From Tyto alba (lineage: Eukaryota > Chordata > Aves > Strigiformes > Tytonidae): a stretch of DNA of 64,000 bases. This document shows positions 1-11,350 of this stretch, piece after piece. The notes below the pieces were generated by a model, which saw only the letters and a program-made list of their open reading frames with translations, made no database searches and was not told the origin of the DNA. The translations under genes were made by a program, and so were the position numbers. Every line of letters starts with the position of its first letter. Position 1 is the stretch's first letter. The stretch lies in assembly GCF_018691265.1 (NCBI RefSeq), contig NW_024881296.1, positions 8,525,427-8,589,426 of the forward strand, in the 5' to 3' direction.

Positions 1-3000
1 TAGTCTACTTTTTTTTAATACCTGGGCAGAAGAACATAATTTAATCCATGAAGCTCAGCATTTATACAGCCAGAGAATTAGAAAATTTCTATCTCTAAGT
101 AGACAGATGTGAAAGCATTATATCTTACACTTAAAAACAAAATTTTAAGGAATAATAGTATCTGTGCTTGCTGAAAAAAAATAGTCCTTAAAGAAACAGA
201 AACACTCATTTTCAAATTGTGTATGATCAGGAAACACTGATGTGGACGCCTAAGCTAGCCACTCCTGGTGTAGAATAGGAACACCAAGGAAAAAAACAAA
301 CAAAACCAGACAAATGCTATGCTAGATTCAGCCAAATTAAATAAACAGGCACTTCCCAAAACATCTATCAGATATATATAAACAAGTAATTAGCAAACAT
401 ATCCAAGGCTACAGACACCTAGAGACACAAAGTGGCATTACATGTACAGGCAAGTCAACTTCTGAGAAACAGCTTCAGAGATGTCACTCTTCTGATTGAG
501 ACCCAGAGCTGTGGTGCATCACACAATGTGAGGTAAGTGGAAAAAAAACAAAAGAACCACCAAACCCTTCCTTACACCCAAATTATCATTTGCCATGTAT
601 TTTCAGGGCCTCAGTGGTTTTCTGACAGTTAGAAATGAAACTCATGGGTAATTTCTTTGGGCACAAGGTTTGTTCCAGACTACACTTCCCAAACCTGGCC
701 AGTATATTTTTTTGAAGGCAACTTAAAATGTATTTGCTAGAGTTTAATCTGTTTCTGGTGATATAGTCTGACTCATAAGTGTTTAAGTCTGCTTCCCAAC
801 ATGACTATTTCTAGAATCTCACTTTTCCCTAGCATTGGTAACAACAACTCTGAGCACGTGATAGAAGTACAACTCAGAAAGGTATAACAGATTAAGAAAT
901 ATACAATATTCTTGTCTACATACAACTAAAAAATACATCCCATTTACTTACAATTCAGTTTTCCTGTTCAACAGTTTCCAGAGCATGATCTTAGAGCATT
1001 AGTTCCATTAAATGAACTCTGATTTACATCTCTAGTGTTTCCACTGCATACCGTCATTTCATTATTCTGTGTATCTGACAGATGTCAGTCCCTTAAACAG
1101 AAAACCTACTAATGGCCCTGAAACATGTAAGATTGTCGTACAAGGCCAATGGAGACTCTCAACTCAAAAGAGTGATTTTCTAACTTATTAGCTGCCACTG
1201 ACTATAAAAAGACTGTAACTAGTAGCAGTGCACAGGTGACTGGAAACCAAGGCAAGGACAACACTAAGATATAATAAGGTGCATTAAAAAGGTTGACCAA
1301 ACACAGACTACCAAAACCAGAAGAAAGACCTTGGCAAGGCAAGAGCAAGTGATGCAGGATCTGAGCACCACAAAAGGAAGCCAGCTCACATCCAGACTAA
1401 CTGCAGATTTTTCTACATAAGCAATGCAGAGATCTACAAATAAAGCTGAGCATACACAGTTTGCATGATGTTTCAGACATTTGTAATTCCAAAGGTTAAA
1501 ACTGAAACCATTATGATTATAATGGATATTCTACTTCTGACACCTGTTGTGATGAAGCTACTGGCGAAACTTACAGCTTCAGCAACAGTCCTAGCCTACC
1601 AGGGCCTCACACTTCAGGGAGAGAATACACAGCAAAATCTGTACTAGAGTATGGTAGAGGCCAAACTACATATTACTCAAACCCAGCAAGCTTTAAAGAT
1701 TGAGAGCACTAACACCCCTTTCTCATCCTAGCTCCTCTTGAGCGTTAGTTGTCTTTACCTGCACCACACCTGCAACGTAATATATTCTGGAACACGGACA
1801 GCAGTTTTCCATGACTTACGTGAAACCCCTAGTATAATTCTGTGCAGCAACTTTGAGTTAACTTTGTCAGGAGAGTAATTTTTAAGAACATCTCATTAAG
1901 GTCAATTCAGTGACTTTCTGATGCAGCTTTTCATGCACCATAAGGTACTGAAACATTCACAGCAGTGAAACGCAAATAGCATTTAATCAACATTTATCTT
2001 AAACTATAACTTTTTGTCCTACTTGATGAAGAACAAATCATGATGTGAATATTTCACAATCCTTTTAAAGTCTACTTTCAAAAAACTAATTTGTATTACC
2101 CGTTTAACTCATGACAGGGATTTTACAAGTAGAGTTTATTATGTCGCTGTACTTTCAGGATGCTTAAAAAGTAAATTTGTTAAACTTAACACATATATCC
2201 CTATTCCTGCTTAATATTTACTTCTTGGAAAGTACTATTACCTTGGGGACTAGAATAAAATGTCAACTGTCTATTCATACTATCAAAAACTTTGACTACG
2301 TGTACCATTATGTAAGAAAGGGGGAAAAGATAAACTGTTGGCAGAAAAATAGCACATTACAATATTTTAGTTTTATGTCATCCTAGATTTTCCACATATA
2401 AATACCTACTTGACATATCTGACCCTTACTTGGAAGTATTTGATTAGGTTAAGATTTTTAGGAGCCTTTAGTGCAAAGTTTTAAAAAGCATTCACACTAA
2501 TAACCACCAATGCAAGCTCTTGTAGTGGAACAGAGCAATGCAATACCAACTATGTGCTAAGAAGGCAGCACCAGAGATTAAATGATCAATGCCAGGAAAG
2601 TTCTCACTAAAATTCAGCAGCTTATCAGGTTCTGCCTTCAGCTGTGAAGATCTGTATCCCCTTTACAAGTTAGCAGATTATCAACAATTCCCTCCTTTTG
2701 AGTCTGGATGAAATATCACTGAGACACTTAATGGCAAAGAATCCCACAGGCTCGCTGTGTATTACACAAGTGCTTTGAGACAGCTTCTCAACTTAACATG
2801 GAATTTTGCTTAGTCAAACAATGTAAAACACCTGTGAATGCATTCTTGTTGAGCCTGAAATCAAGTTAAAAGATGAGATGATTCACCTGCAAGATGAAGT
2901 ACAGCACTAATGAAAGACAGGCTCTCAAAAACCACCTACGCTCAAGTAATGCATTAATCCTGTACATATGCTATACTCAATGCTTTATGCTTAGCTTGTG

Positions 3001-3833
3001 GTCTTACACTATCCAAAGTCAGTAGCTACAATATAGGTATTAGCCACATTAAATACATCCCAGTTCATTTGAAGTTTGCATATTTCAGACCACTGCATGC
3101 AGGCACAGAGAATAAACATGCCTTAGAACAGGCATGGGAAAAGCCTTCAAAGATAATGATTGCAACACTAACTGTGTTAGAAATATGCTTGCTATCATGG
3201 CAACCAGTTAAAATGAACTGAAGAATACCAAGCTGTTACCAGTACCATGAAAATGCTAGAGACAAGCTTTATTAGAGTTGAAAACAAGGATCTGCTCCAG
3301 GTCTTATCAGAAGCGCCAGAGGACAACATCTGTAAGAAACACATGGTACCAGAGAAAGGAACCGACAAGTATTCCGCTGCAAGATGGAATCTATGTAGAA
3401 AATAAGCTATGAAAGACCAGCAAGTTCTTCCAAAAGAAAACCAAAGGAAGAAGATCTTCTGTAGAACATCTGTCAGTGAAAAGGCTGAAATGGCATAGCT
3501 CCCAAGTGAGCCTTGTTCTGAAAACTACTCAGAGTGCTAACAAGTTCTTCCCTAAATTAAAATACACACAGGTAATACTCTTAAATATCCTTTTCCAAAC
3601 TTTGTTTGATGCTTACCCCAAAACAGATGACAAAGCAAGCCCTGACAGCCACGGCTGCACAGTAGTAACTAAATCTGAATATCAAGACTAACCTCCACAG
3701 ACTCCATAGAGTGAAAGGAAAGAAGCTGCCTACTACAGAAGGTAAGTCAGAAGTTCAGGGCCTCTCCAGCAGCAAGACTAAACAGAGCAGGCCTACCAAA
3801 CCAGGCAGACTTCCCGAATACTCTTGCATTAAT

Positions 3834-3919
3834 CTACAGTACAGCAGATAGTGTGGTCTCAGGTACAACTGGAAAAAAACACTGTAGTTGTAACCACACT
3901 ACAGTACACAGACCACACT
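3834..3919. repeat. Cluster of nested inverted and direct short repeats
   Basis: AGTGTGGTCT at 3,850-3,859 is the exact reverse complement of AGACCACACT at 3,910-3,919. Between them, ACTGTAGT at 3,881-3,888 pairs with ACTACAGT at 3,898-3,905 across a 9-nt loop. CTACAGTACA also occurs as a direct repeat at 3,834-3,843 and 3,899-3,908. The result is two nested potential stems. No known element was recognised; it may be a degraded foldback repeat or chance. Confidence 0.5.
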
Positions 3920-4391
3920 GCATGTACCTGGAAGTTATTTTAAACAACAAATGTACCACTGAAATCACGACCTGAAGGACCGCACAGATCTTTGTACTTT
4001 ATAATATTATACATTTTGATTGTACCAATACTCAGAGAGATAGAAGAGGCAAAGAAGTTGAGCAGTATCTTGACATACTCTTGTGAAGGGATAGGAGTAA
4101 AGGCTATTCCTGAAGCAAAAAGCTTAGTAGTTAGAGGAATAAAACTACGAAGTAAAAGGCTTAAGATAAATTTTGACATTGTGTCTAAAGTACCCACTAA
4201 AAGCAATTAAATAAGAGGGGAAGATCAATTATCGGAGTGTAAAGAAAGAGGTCATTAATGGGCAGAAGACTAATTCTGCTTCTGGGACTTTAAAACTGGT
4301 CAGTGAAATCCAAGTTTTCTATTAGCACTCAGATGCAGATTAGACAGCGGGTAGCAACTCTGAAGGTGGTATTGAATAAAAAAAAAAATAC

Positions 4392-4591
4392 CTAAATATC
4401 AGTTTCATACACGGTTATTCCTGTTGAGGTCAGCCTGCCAACTTCTTTACAAAGGGCAAACAGCTTTTGTTGCTTTAGGGAAAGAGGTCCTGTACTTCTC
4501 TCAGGCTTTACAAGGCAGATATTTCTTCCAGCTGTACTGACCCCTCCTGCACTGAACTCGCCCCGGAAGACCCAGTCAACAATCAAGAGAA
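4392..4591 (-). CDS. Weak candidate coding exon, product not recognised
   Basis: On the - strand a good acceptor (pyrimidine-leaning tract, then GCCTGCAG, with the exon starting at 4,591) opens a single frame of about 66 codons that runs to a TAG at 4,394-4,392. The other two frames close quickly. The TAG is followed at once by GTATTT, a poor donor. The block is richer in GC than its flanks, and the translation mixes charged and hydrophobic residues (for example VDWVFRGEF near the start and LCKEVGRLTSTG near the end). It would lie downstream of the leftward CpG-island promoter. A frame of this length is common by chance, no family is recognised, and a decayed or random frame is as likely. Confidence 0.2.
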
Positions 4592-5921
4592 CTGCAGGCA
4601 AAATGACTCATGTAACATCTCACTTCAGGTAGCTTTTCTCCAGTAGCAACGCAAATAAGGAACAACTAGGATTTTTATTTTATTCTTGAAGTTTAAACAG
4701 CACTCTATTAGTCAAGCAGTATACACTCCAGTATAATCAATAATTATACTTAATTTCACATACTAATGACTAAGAGTATAAAGTTCTCCAGTATACCTAC
4801 TCCTAGATAGACAAATATTTAAGAAAAACCTGAAGCACTGGGAAAAAAACTAAATCCACCCACAACGCAAAACACATCCAAACTTTATGCCTAAGAAGTA
4901 CCCAAACTATAGATGTCTATCACACATGCACACACGAGCAAGATTTTACACTGCTGAGAGATAGTTGGGAAGACGAATGAAGTGTGCCAGACGAAGGCTA
5001 CATACATAGCCAAATAGTATTTCCAGTAACCAAGCAACATATCATTTTTTCTGCAAATGCTAGGGATATAGCAGGACTCCAGTAATCAAACTGGCTTTCT
5101 AAATGAAGTAATTTAGGCTTCTAAAAATGGTCCTATATTATTTAGGAGTACCTTCTGGAGTTGAAAACACCCCACACACAACATTTTACCTATATATCCA
5201 AGCACACAAAGGAAATTCTGCATTCCTCTGACCTTTTGTTAATTGAAACACACAAACCAAGAATGAAACTACACACTCTTGAGTGACTCAAATCTCCACT
5301 TGTAATTGAAAGATGAAAGTAATAAAGATAAATATGTACCTCGGGTAGCATACACAATTTTACACTTTGGGGCTTCTGTTTTGTCTTTACTTCAGCAAGT
5401 CATAAAAATATTTGCTCTCAATTCTTTGAAATTAGGATTGTTGAACTCTCTTGCCTTCTAGCAGAAAGAGAATAGGAAGATGAAAGACTTGGACTTTTTG
5501 GTTAATTTTAAGACTACTTCAGTGTCTGTTTGAATTACTGAATCAAAACTGGACAAATTTCAACTCTTGAACTATTATAATGAAAGTATATTGCTGAACT
5601 TCTATCAATTTCTGCAATACAATTATGAACTATCAGGAACATTCTCTTAAATCTTAAGTATTTTCCCTACTAATTGACTCTTTTCCAGAATTAAGACATA
5701 ACCCTTCAGATTACTGTTTCTGTTACTCATTCCTCATTTTTTTAGTTAATACACTAAAATCTAACCAAATCAGTTGCTTACTGGGGTCAACAGATCTAGT
5801 TAGATGCTTTTTGCGATTTATCTCCCCCAAGAACACAAATCTTCAGTAAATGCCTCCACCATACTCAAGAGGAATCGGTGAAGTCAGGCGTTTGCCAAAA
5901 TAAAACTGAGTATTAGTTTTA

Positions 5922-6536
5922 ATGCTTCCAATGAAGCCTTGCATTTGGCACTACCTGACATTAATTCCTTCTGATATTTCATCTTCCCAGTTTCCTCTTG
6001 GAAAAGCAGCAAGGTCTTTCTCTAGTCAGAAGTCTAAAGAACCAGGAACTCTCTCCTCCCACCTCACATTTAGTACTTCATGCTCTCATACTTTTTCATG
6101 GAGCATGGCGATGCTTTTAACTGAAGTCAAGGAGCTCAACTCGCTGGGTGCGGGAAGAGAGGGCAAAGAATGCATAAACGTGAGGATTAGCCCAGATTGT
6201 GAGATGCTTGCTCAACTGCTGACACAGACACAGTCTAACAGGCACTCCTCTTCCACATCTTTCGCAAATCACCATTCATCACTTCTGCCCTCCGCTTTCC
6301 ACCTTACAAATTATCCAGAAAGCACAGAAAATCTCTTTCACAATGTAAGAGTAATTATCACAGTGACTCTGCTCCACACAGCTCAAAAACCCCAAGCACA
6401 CAAGTGTCACAGGGCAAGCCCCAGATGCCTGCAGTGGACTACACAAGCTCAGGAGTGCAGAAGAAAACCCTTTCAGTGCTCGTCCACTGTGTGGCCACTG
6501 CAAAATCCCGCTCACAGTAACAGCAGGCAGTACTGA
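5922..6536 (+). CDS. Unexplained 204-codon open reading frame
   Basis: ATG at 5,922 opens a frame of 204 codons ending in TGA at 6,534-6,536. For DNA of this composition such a length is rare by chance, which is the only reason for listing it. The predicted protein is rich in Ser, Thr, His and Cys, has no signal peptide, membrane segment or domain that I recognise, and has no adjacent promoter or poly(A) signal that stands out. It runs opposite to the predicted direction of the surrounding gene. It could be a chance frame in a stop-poor patch, an antisense transcript or a decayed retrocopy. Function unknown. Confidence 0.15.
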   Translation: MLPMKPCIWHYLTLIPSDISSSQFPLGKAARSFSSQKSKEPGTLSSHLTFSTSCSHTFSWSMAMLLTEVKELNSLGAGREGKECINVRISPDCEMLAQLLTQTQSNRHSSSTSFANHHSSLLPSAFHLTNYPESTENLFHNVRVIITVTLLHTAQKPQAHKCHRASPRCLQWTTQAQECRRKPFQCSSTVWPLQNPAHSNSRQY

Positions 6537-7510
6537 GTTATTTATGGGAGTGAAGAAGACTAAAATAAGTCAGAAAAGCAGAAGAGTGGAAGTCCGGCTC
6601 TTCTGTAAGAGACCAAAACCACAAAATACCTCAGCTACAGAATATGAAGTGCAGTGGTGACTAAAAGAAGCTAGTGGAATTTAAGAGAAATATCCGGAAC
6701 AAAGATACAATAGAAGTTTCAGCAGTTACAGGTACCAAAACATAGCAGTATCACAGGACTTCACTACACTGATCACAGTATTACATACCTCTCCCTTCTT
6801 CAACATACATAAACTCATTAATTTTTTGGTTTTGTTCTGTCTCGCTTTCACATTCAGCAATCAGATTTAAGATGTATCTTCATACGGAGCATAGCACAGT
6901 TACCTAAAAATCACACTAGCAAGACTCACATTTCTACTGTAATAGTTATCACCAAAAAAACTGACTTACCAGAAAAAAGGGGATATTAATCAGACCCCAG
7001 GCTGCACATATGAACCATGAACAGCTAATAGCTTACAGCAAGAAAAACCTCAAGATTGCATATAGCATCATCTTCTCCTTCCCCTTCATGCATTCCAATA
7101 TCACTTCTGTACAGAGTGCTTTATCTGGACACAAGATATTCCCACGCACTAATTTCAACAAGTCACAGAAAGACATTTGTTCAACTGCAAGGCCTGAATC
7201 CAAACAGAGGGAAAGAAAATCTGGATCTAGTGCATACCATGCTGCTTTATTAGTTCTTTTCAAATGACCACGACAGCTGAAGCAGACACCCTGTTGAGTC
7301 TAAGCAAAAGCCCCCACCTCCTGAGGAGCAGCTAGGGTACAGTTAAACAAGGCAGCTCAGCCCACCTGACAACTCTCAACTAGCAAAAAGGTTTTTCCCT
7401 TCCTCCCCAGCAACTCTTCCCTTCTTCCTCCAGTACTGTGCTCGTCCAATTCCTTCTCTATGTGACTCATCTCCACTGGCCTGCAGAAAACTACTTTTTT
7501 CAGCTGGATT

Positions 7511-7525
7511 TTGTTGTTGTTGTTG
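7511..7525. repeat. (TTG)5 microsatellite
   Basis: Five perfect TTG units. Short and otherwise unremarkable. Confidence 0.8.
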
Positions 7526-10304
7526 AATTGCCACGTTGAGGGATCAGACAGTTGTTACTGCCAGCAAAGGGAAGAAAGCAGACAGGAGATCTCCCCCTTC
7601 AGCAGTAACAAGCTGTTCCATCAGCTTAGCCAGCTCAGACAAATCAGTCCAGGTGACAGAAGTAACCACAGATCTCTTCTACTTGATCTTGTCCCAGTCT
7701 AAAAACAGGTATATCATCTCCAGATCAGTGCTATAGCAGGAGCTGATAGCTCTGATGATGCCAGCTCAGTAACTTGATACTATCTACAGGCTTATGAGTC
7801 TTCATCAAGCAATAATTTGCCAGAGTAACTGACATTCTCACAACCATTTCCAAACTGGAAAGGAAAGCAAGAGACAAAGTAATCCCATACATATATACAT
7901 AGGGCCCTCCCTCCAGAGCCTATTACAATCCTTTTCCAAGATTATAATCCAGTTTTCCAACAAACATGAGAAAAGATGACCATCAAGTTGAATCAACAAT
8001 ATGAAGTAGTGACATCTCAGGAAGAGCTACTACAGTTCTTCACTAAGGAAGCCCACAGAAACTGCTATCTCCTCAAAAAGGAATAAAGTTGACAGTAGTG
8101 AGGTCTTGTTGATGATGGCTGTTCACTCCAAAGCACTTAAATTTGCCCTCAGAGGACAAGCAAGCATGATCTGGACAGCAAGAGCTTCCTGGTGCGACAG
8201 AATCCTCTTACAAAATAATCATCTCACCTTACATTCCCTCTGCTCCCTTCTGACCGCAAAAGACAAGTATCAAAACCAGCTTTTATTCAGAATTCCTCTG
8301 CGTGCAACATTATCTTATTTGAAAAGAGACGACCATGACAATGGCAAAATTCTTCAAATACAAATGAAATTAGATCCCTGCACAATCTGCAAGTGGGTAC
8401 AACTGTATATTAATAAGGACACACATGGCCTTATTAAATAAATCACTGACAATAAAAATACAGAACTGATAGCTTCCTGAAGTGTTTGTTCATATTTCAT
8501 AGTATTTGCTTATGCTCTTTGAACTTAACTGTAAAGAGAACCATATAAAAGCAGCAACTTTTAGTAAGTATTAACATAGGTGTTCTTTTCTAATGTTTAC
8601 ATATTAAGTAACTTTGGAGCAGATCCTACACTACTGTTTAAGATGCTTACAGTCTCTTTTCTTATTGTCTTAAACTTCACTAAAAACTGAGATAGAGGCA
8701 CATGAAAAAAATTACCAGGGACTAAGAGAAAGGAGGAAGCAAAAGAAGCAATTAAGATGAATCTTAATTAAATAGTTACTAACCTAACAGAACAACTTCT
8801 TACAATTAAACTTTTTTAATGCAAAGCTGTCCAAGTACAGTAAAAAAACTAATGGGGGAAGGAAAGAAGGAAAGCAAAAAGGGAGTGACATGAAAAAAAG
8901 CTCCTTTTAAGAGACAGTATACAGTGTTACAAACCAAGTGACAACTGACTTCCTGAGACCTCACCTACTATTAACTTTGGTTTTAGAAGTAAGCCATTGA
9001 AAGCTACTTGTTCTTAGCTTGTAAGATTCTCTGTCCAAAGTACAATGAGGAAGAAAGAAAAGTAAAATTAAAATACACTTTTTTTTTTCCTCATCTATGA
9101 AAATCCATGAAAGCATTCTCATTCTTCATTTACTCTACTTTAAACATCCACCAGAGACTAAGAGCCACTAAACCACAGTTTTTTCTAAGGTATCCAAGAG
9201 GACACTTTCTTCTTTGCACTGTTAGTCTGTGAGCCTACAGTTAAAGGCAAAAAGGAGACTCAAGAGTATTTTCCTGACTCCTTACCACGCTGCCGCCCCG
9301 TTGTAATAAAAGCTCCATGCAGACATGGTCTCTTGTCCAAGCGAGCAAATTCTGATCCCTCCTTCAGGAAGGGTTAAGTGCTCCAGACATCTCTGTTCTG
9401 ATACCTAGCCTAAGATCATGATACACATGACTCAAACAAATCTCCTTGCTGGTTTTTCTGCCAAAGATTGTCCCACCACCTCACAGGTAACCGTACAATT
9501 CTGTTAGTGAGACAAGCTTTTGTCACTAACTCCAAGTTTCTCTAGATCCTTATACTGAAGGCTTATGATTCATGTAGCACAACTAAAAAGGAAAAGAAAA
9601 TGTCTCCCATCCAGACTTTCTTCTCTAGCCAGTTCCCACTTATAACAATATTATATGCTTTTCCAGCTCCTAGGCCACCACACTGAGTCATCTGATCCTC
9701 TTTCTGAATTTCTTCCAATTGCTCTGTTCTCTTTGACACATGAAGTTTTATTCTCACCTCCCGTGATGCACCTGCTTTTCCTGCCTTCTCTCTCACTGTA
9801 TAAGCAAGCAAAAAGCAGCTCTTTAGTTCATTTGGGGATACCAGGTAATGTCCAATTCTTAGATTATTTTTTTCCCCTCCTTAAAGTATGTTCACACATT
9901 CTTTCCCACGCTGAGAGACTATCTAGAAGAGTTCTCACTGCTCCTGTGTCCGCTCCTCGTAATAGATTTAAAATTTAAAAAAGCACAGTTCAGGTGCTGA
10001 AGCGCAGCGGCTGTTGTTATCACGTTCCCGTGAACTGCCCTCATTTGCTTTTCTTCATTTGTTATCTCTTATCTTCAACAAACGCCTCATGGACAGCGAG
10101 GCTTTGTGCTCCGGCTTTGCACAAACACGTCGCAAAGCGCAGCCCGCCGTAGGGCACAGCCCACGGCACCCCGGTGACACGGGGGCGGGGCACGGAAAAC
10201 CGCCCCACGCACACCACCCGGGCGCACCCGCGGAGCCTCAAACGTCGCCTTTCGGCAGAGGCGGCGGCCACACGCGAGGAAGGGGCCACAAACCGCCTCG
10301 TTCC

Positions 10305-10316
10305 AACTCACCACAC
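10305..10316 (-). other. Candidate 5' splice site in the CpG island
   Basis: Read on the - strand the sequence is GTGTG followed by GTGAGTTGG, matching the vertebrate donor consensus at GTGAGT. The intron would begin at 10,311 and run leftward. It is the donor closest to the AT-rich region and may end the first exon. Confidence 0.4.
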
Positions 10317-10712
10317 GCAGGGAACCAGCCCCGGCGCCTGACCACGCGAAACACGCGGGGCCCCGAGCGCGCGCGTACCCCTCCGGCGGCCCCCGGCCCG
10401 GGCAGCCCCGGGGCGGGCAGGGCCCCGCCTGCGCCACCGGCGGCCGCTGCTTCCGCCTCCCGCGCCGGCGCCCGCCAGGCTGCCCTCAGCCGCCAGCGGC
10501 ATCCAGCGGGCGCCTCCACGCCACGGAGGCGGCAGGCGCCGAGTGACAGCCCGCCCCGGCCCAGCCCACGCACCGCGGCCCCCACCGTCGCCGGCCTCGG
10601 GTGGGCCGCCCCCTCGCCGACACCCGCAGCGGGGCCTGTGCCCGCCGAGCCGCCTGCCGCCCACCCGGCCCCGCAAACCGAGAGCCGAAGACAGCGATAC
10701 CCACTCGCCCCA

Positions 10713-10724
10713 CCCTTACCAGCT
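10713..10724 (-). other. Candidate 5' splice site in the CpG island
   Basis: Read on the - strand: GAGCTG followed by GTAAGGGTG, a good donor match. The intron would begin at 10,719. With the donors at 10,311 and 11,240 it suggests alternative leftward first exons. Confidence 0.35.
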
Positions 10725-10935
10725 CCTCGCCCCGCCGGACCCGGCCGCCCGCTCCGCTCTTATCCCGCTGACAGCGGCCCGGCAGCCCATGGCGGGAGGG
10801 CCCGGCCCGGCCCGGCCCCGCCGCGCCGCCCGCCCCCCGTCACCCCGGCAACGCAGTGCCCGCCTCTCGCCCCGCCCACCTGCCTCCTCCGCTCCCGCCG
10901 GCGCGCGGGGCGGGTGTCACGCGCGCGCCCCTCAG

Positions 10936-10940
10936 CCAAT
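10936..10940 (+). promoter_or_regulatory. CCAAT box (NF-Y type)
   Basis: CCAAT followed by CG in the centre of the CpG island. NF-Y sites act in either orientation and usually sit 60-100 bp from the start site, which would place a leftward start near 10,840-10,880. Inferred from the motif alone. Confidence 0.4.
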
Positions 10941-10979
10941 CGACGCCGCCGCCTGGGCGAGCGGGAGGAGGGTCGGGAC

Positions 10980-11003
10980 GGGGGGGGGGTCGGGAGGGGG
11001 GGG
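10980..11003 (+). promoter_or_regulatory. G-quadruplex-prone G tract
   Basis: A run of ten G, then TC, GGG, A and eight G on the + strand. This provides enough G runs for an intramolecular quadruplex. Such tracts are common in CpG-island promoters. Confidence 0.55.
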
Positions 11004-11129
11004 AATCGCTCTGGGCGGGGGCGCGCGGGGCCCCACCCACCCCAGCCGGGCACCGCCTCCGCCTGGCCACGCCCCCGCCGGGCCCCGCCCCCAGCGGCCC
11101 GGGCGGGCGGGCGCCGCCGGAGGCCCCGC

Positions 11130-11149
11130 GGGGCCGGGGCCGGGGCCGG
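11130..11149 (+). repeat. Three tandem GGGGCC units
   Basis: Three exact GGGGCC hexamers at 11,130-11,147, followed by GG. The repeat is quadruplex-forming and lies in promoter-type sequence. The unit equals the one expanded in human C9orf72 disease, but nothing else here supports that gene identity, and short GGGGCC runs occur in many GC-rich promoters. Confidence 0.8.
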
Positions 11150-11234
11150 CGGCTCCGCTTGCTCCCGGGGTCGGGTCGCGGCAGCGCCGGCCCCCGGTGG
11201 GTGCTACATGGCCGGTCTGCCGGCCGGCCGGCCT

Positions 11235-11246
11235 GCTTACCGACAG
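11235..11246 (-). other. Candidate 5' splice site in the CpG island
   Basis: Read on the - strand: CTGTCG followed by GTAAGCAGG, a good donor. The intron would begin at 11,240 and run leftward, so a first exon would lie to the right, between this point and the palindromic CRE element. Confidence 0.35.
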
Positions 11247-11332
11247 CTCCTGCTCCGGAGCCCACCGGGCAGGCGATCCCCACCTAACGGTTCAGCCGGT
11301 TTCAGGCCGCTGCCACCCGTCCGGCGTTAACG

Positions 11333-11350
11333 TGACGTTCGCGAACGTCA
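11333..11350. promoter_or_regulatory. 18-bp palindrome with two CRE half-sites and an E2F-like core
   Basis: The 18 bases form a perfect palindrome: TGACGT, then TCGCGA, then ACGTCA. The two arms are CRE half-sites of the ATF/CREB bZIP family and the centre contains TTCGCGAA, which resembles an E2F site. A TATA-like TTTAAAA follows at 11,354-11,360. The element sits at the right shoulder of the CpG island, just upstream of a leftward start if one lies below about 11,300. Factor binding is inferred from motif knowledge. Confidence 0.55.

Larger units (their letters stand above)
1..10100. other. AT-rich noncoding stretch, probable intron of a leftward gene
   Basis: No recognisable protein-coding gene, RNA gene or young repeat is seen here. 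The + strand reads visibly richer in A and C than in T and G over most of the stretch, for example around 4,800-5,300 and 6,300-6,500. In vertebrates the transcribed region usually has excess T and G on the coding strand, so the bias suggests - strand transcription, in line with the - strand splice donors in the CpG island to the right. The stretch holds a short (TTG)5 run at 7,511-7,525, a nested inverted-repeat cluster at 3,834-3,919, a 204-codon open frame at 5,922-6,536 and a weak candidate exon at 4,392-4,591. The intron reading is inference. Confidence 0.45.

Noticed and set aside
11130..11149. Identity as C9orf72 based on GGGGCC units
   Set aside because: Only the hexamer matches; no exon or flanking sequence of that gene is recognised.
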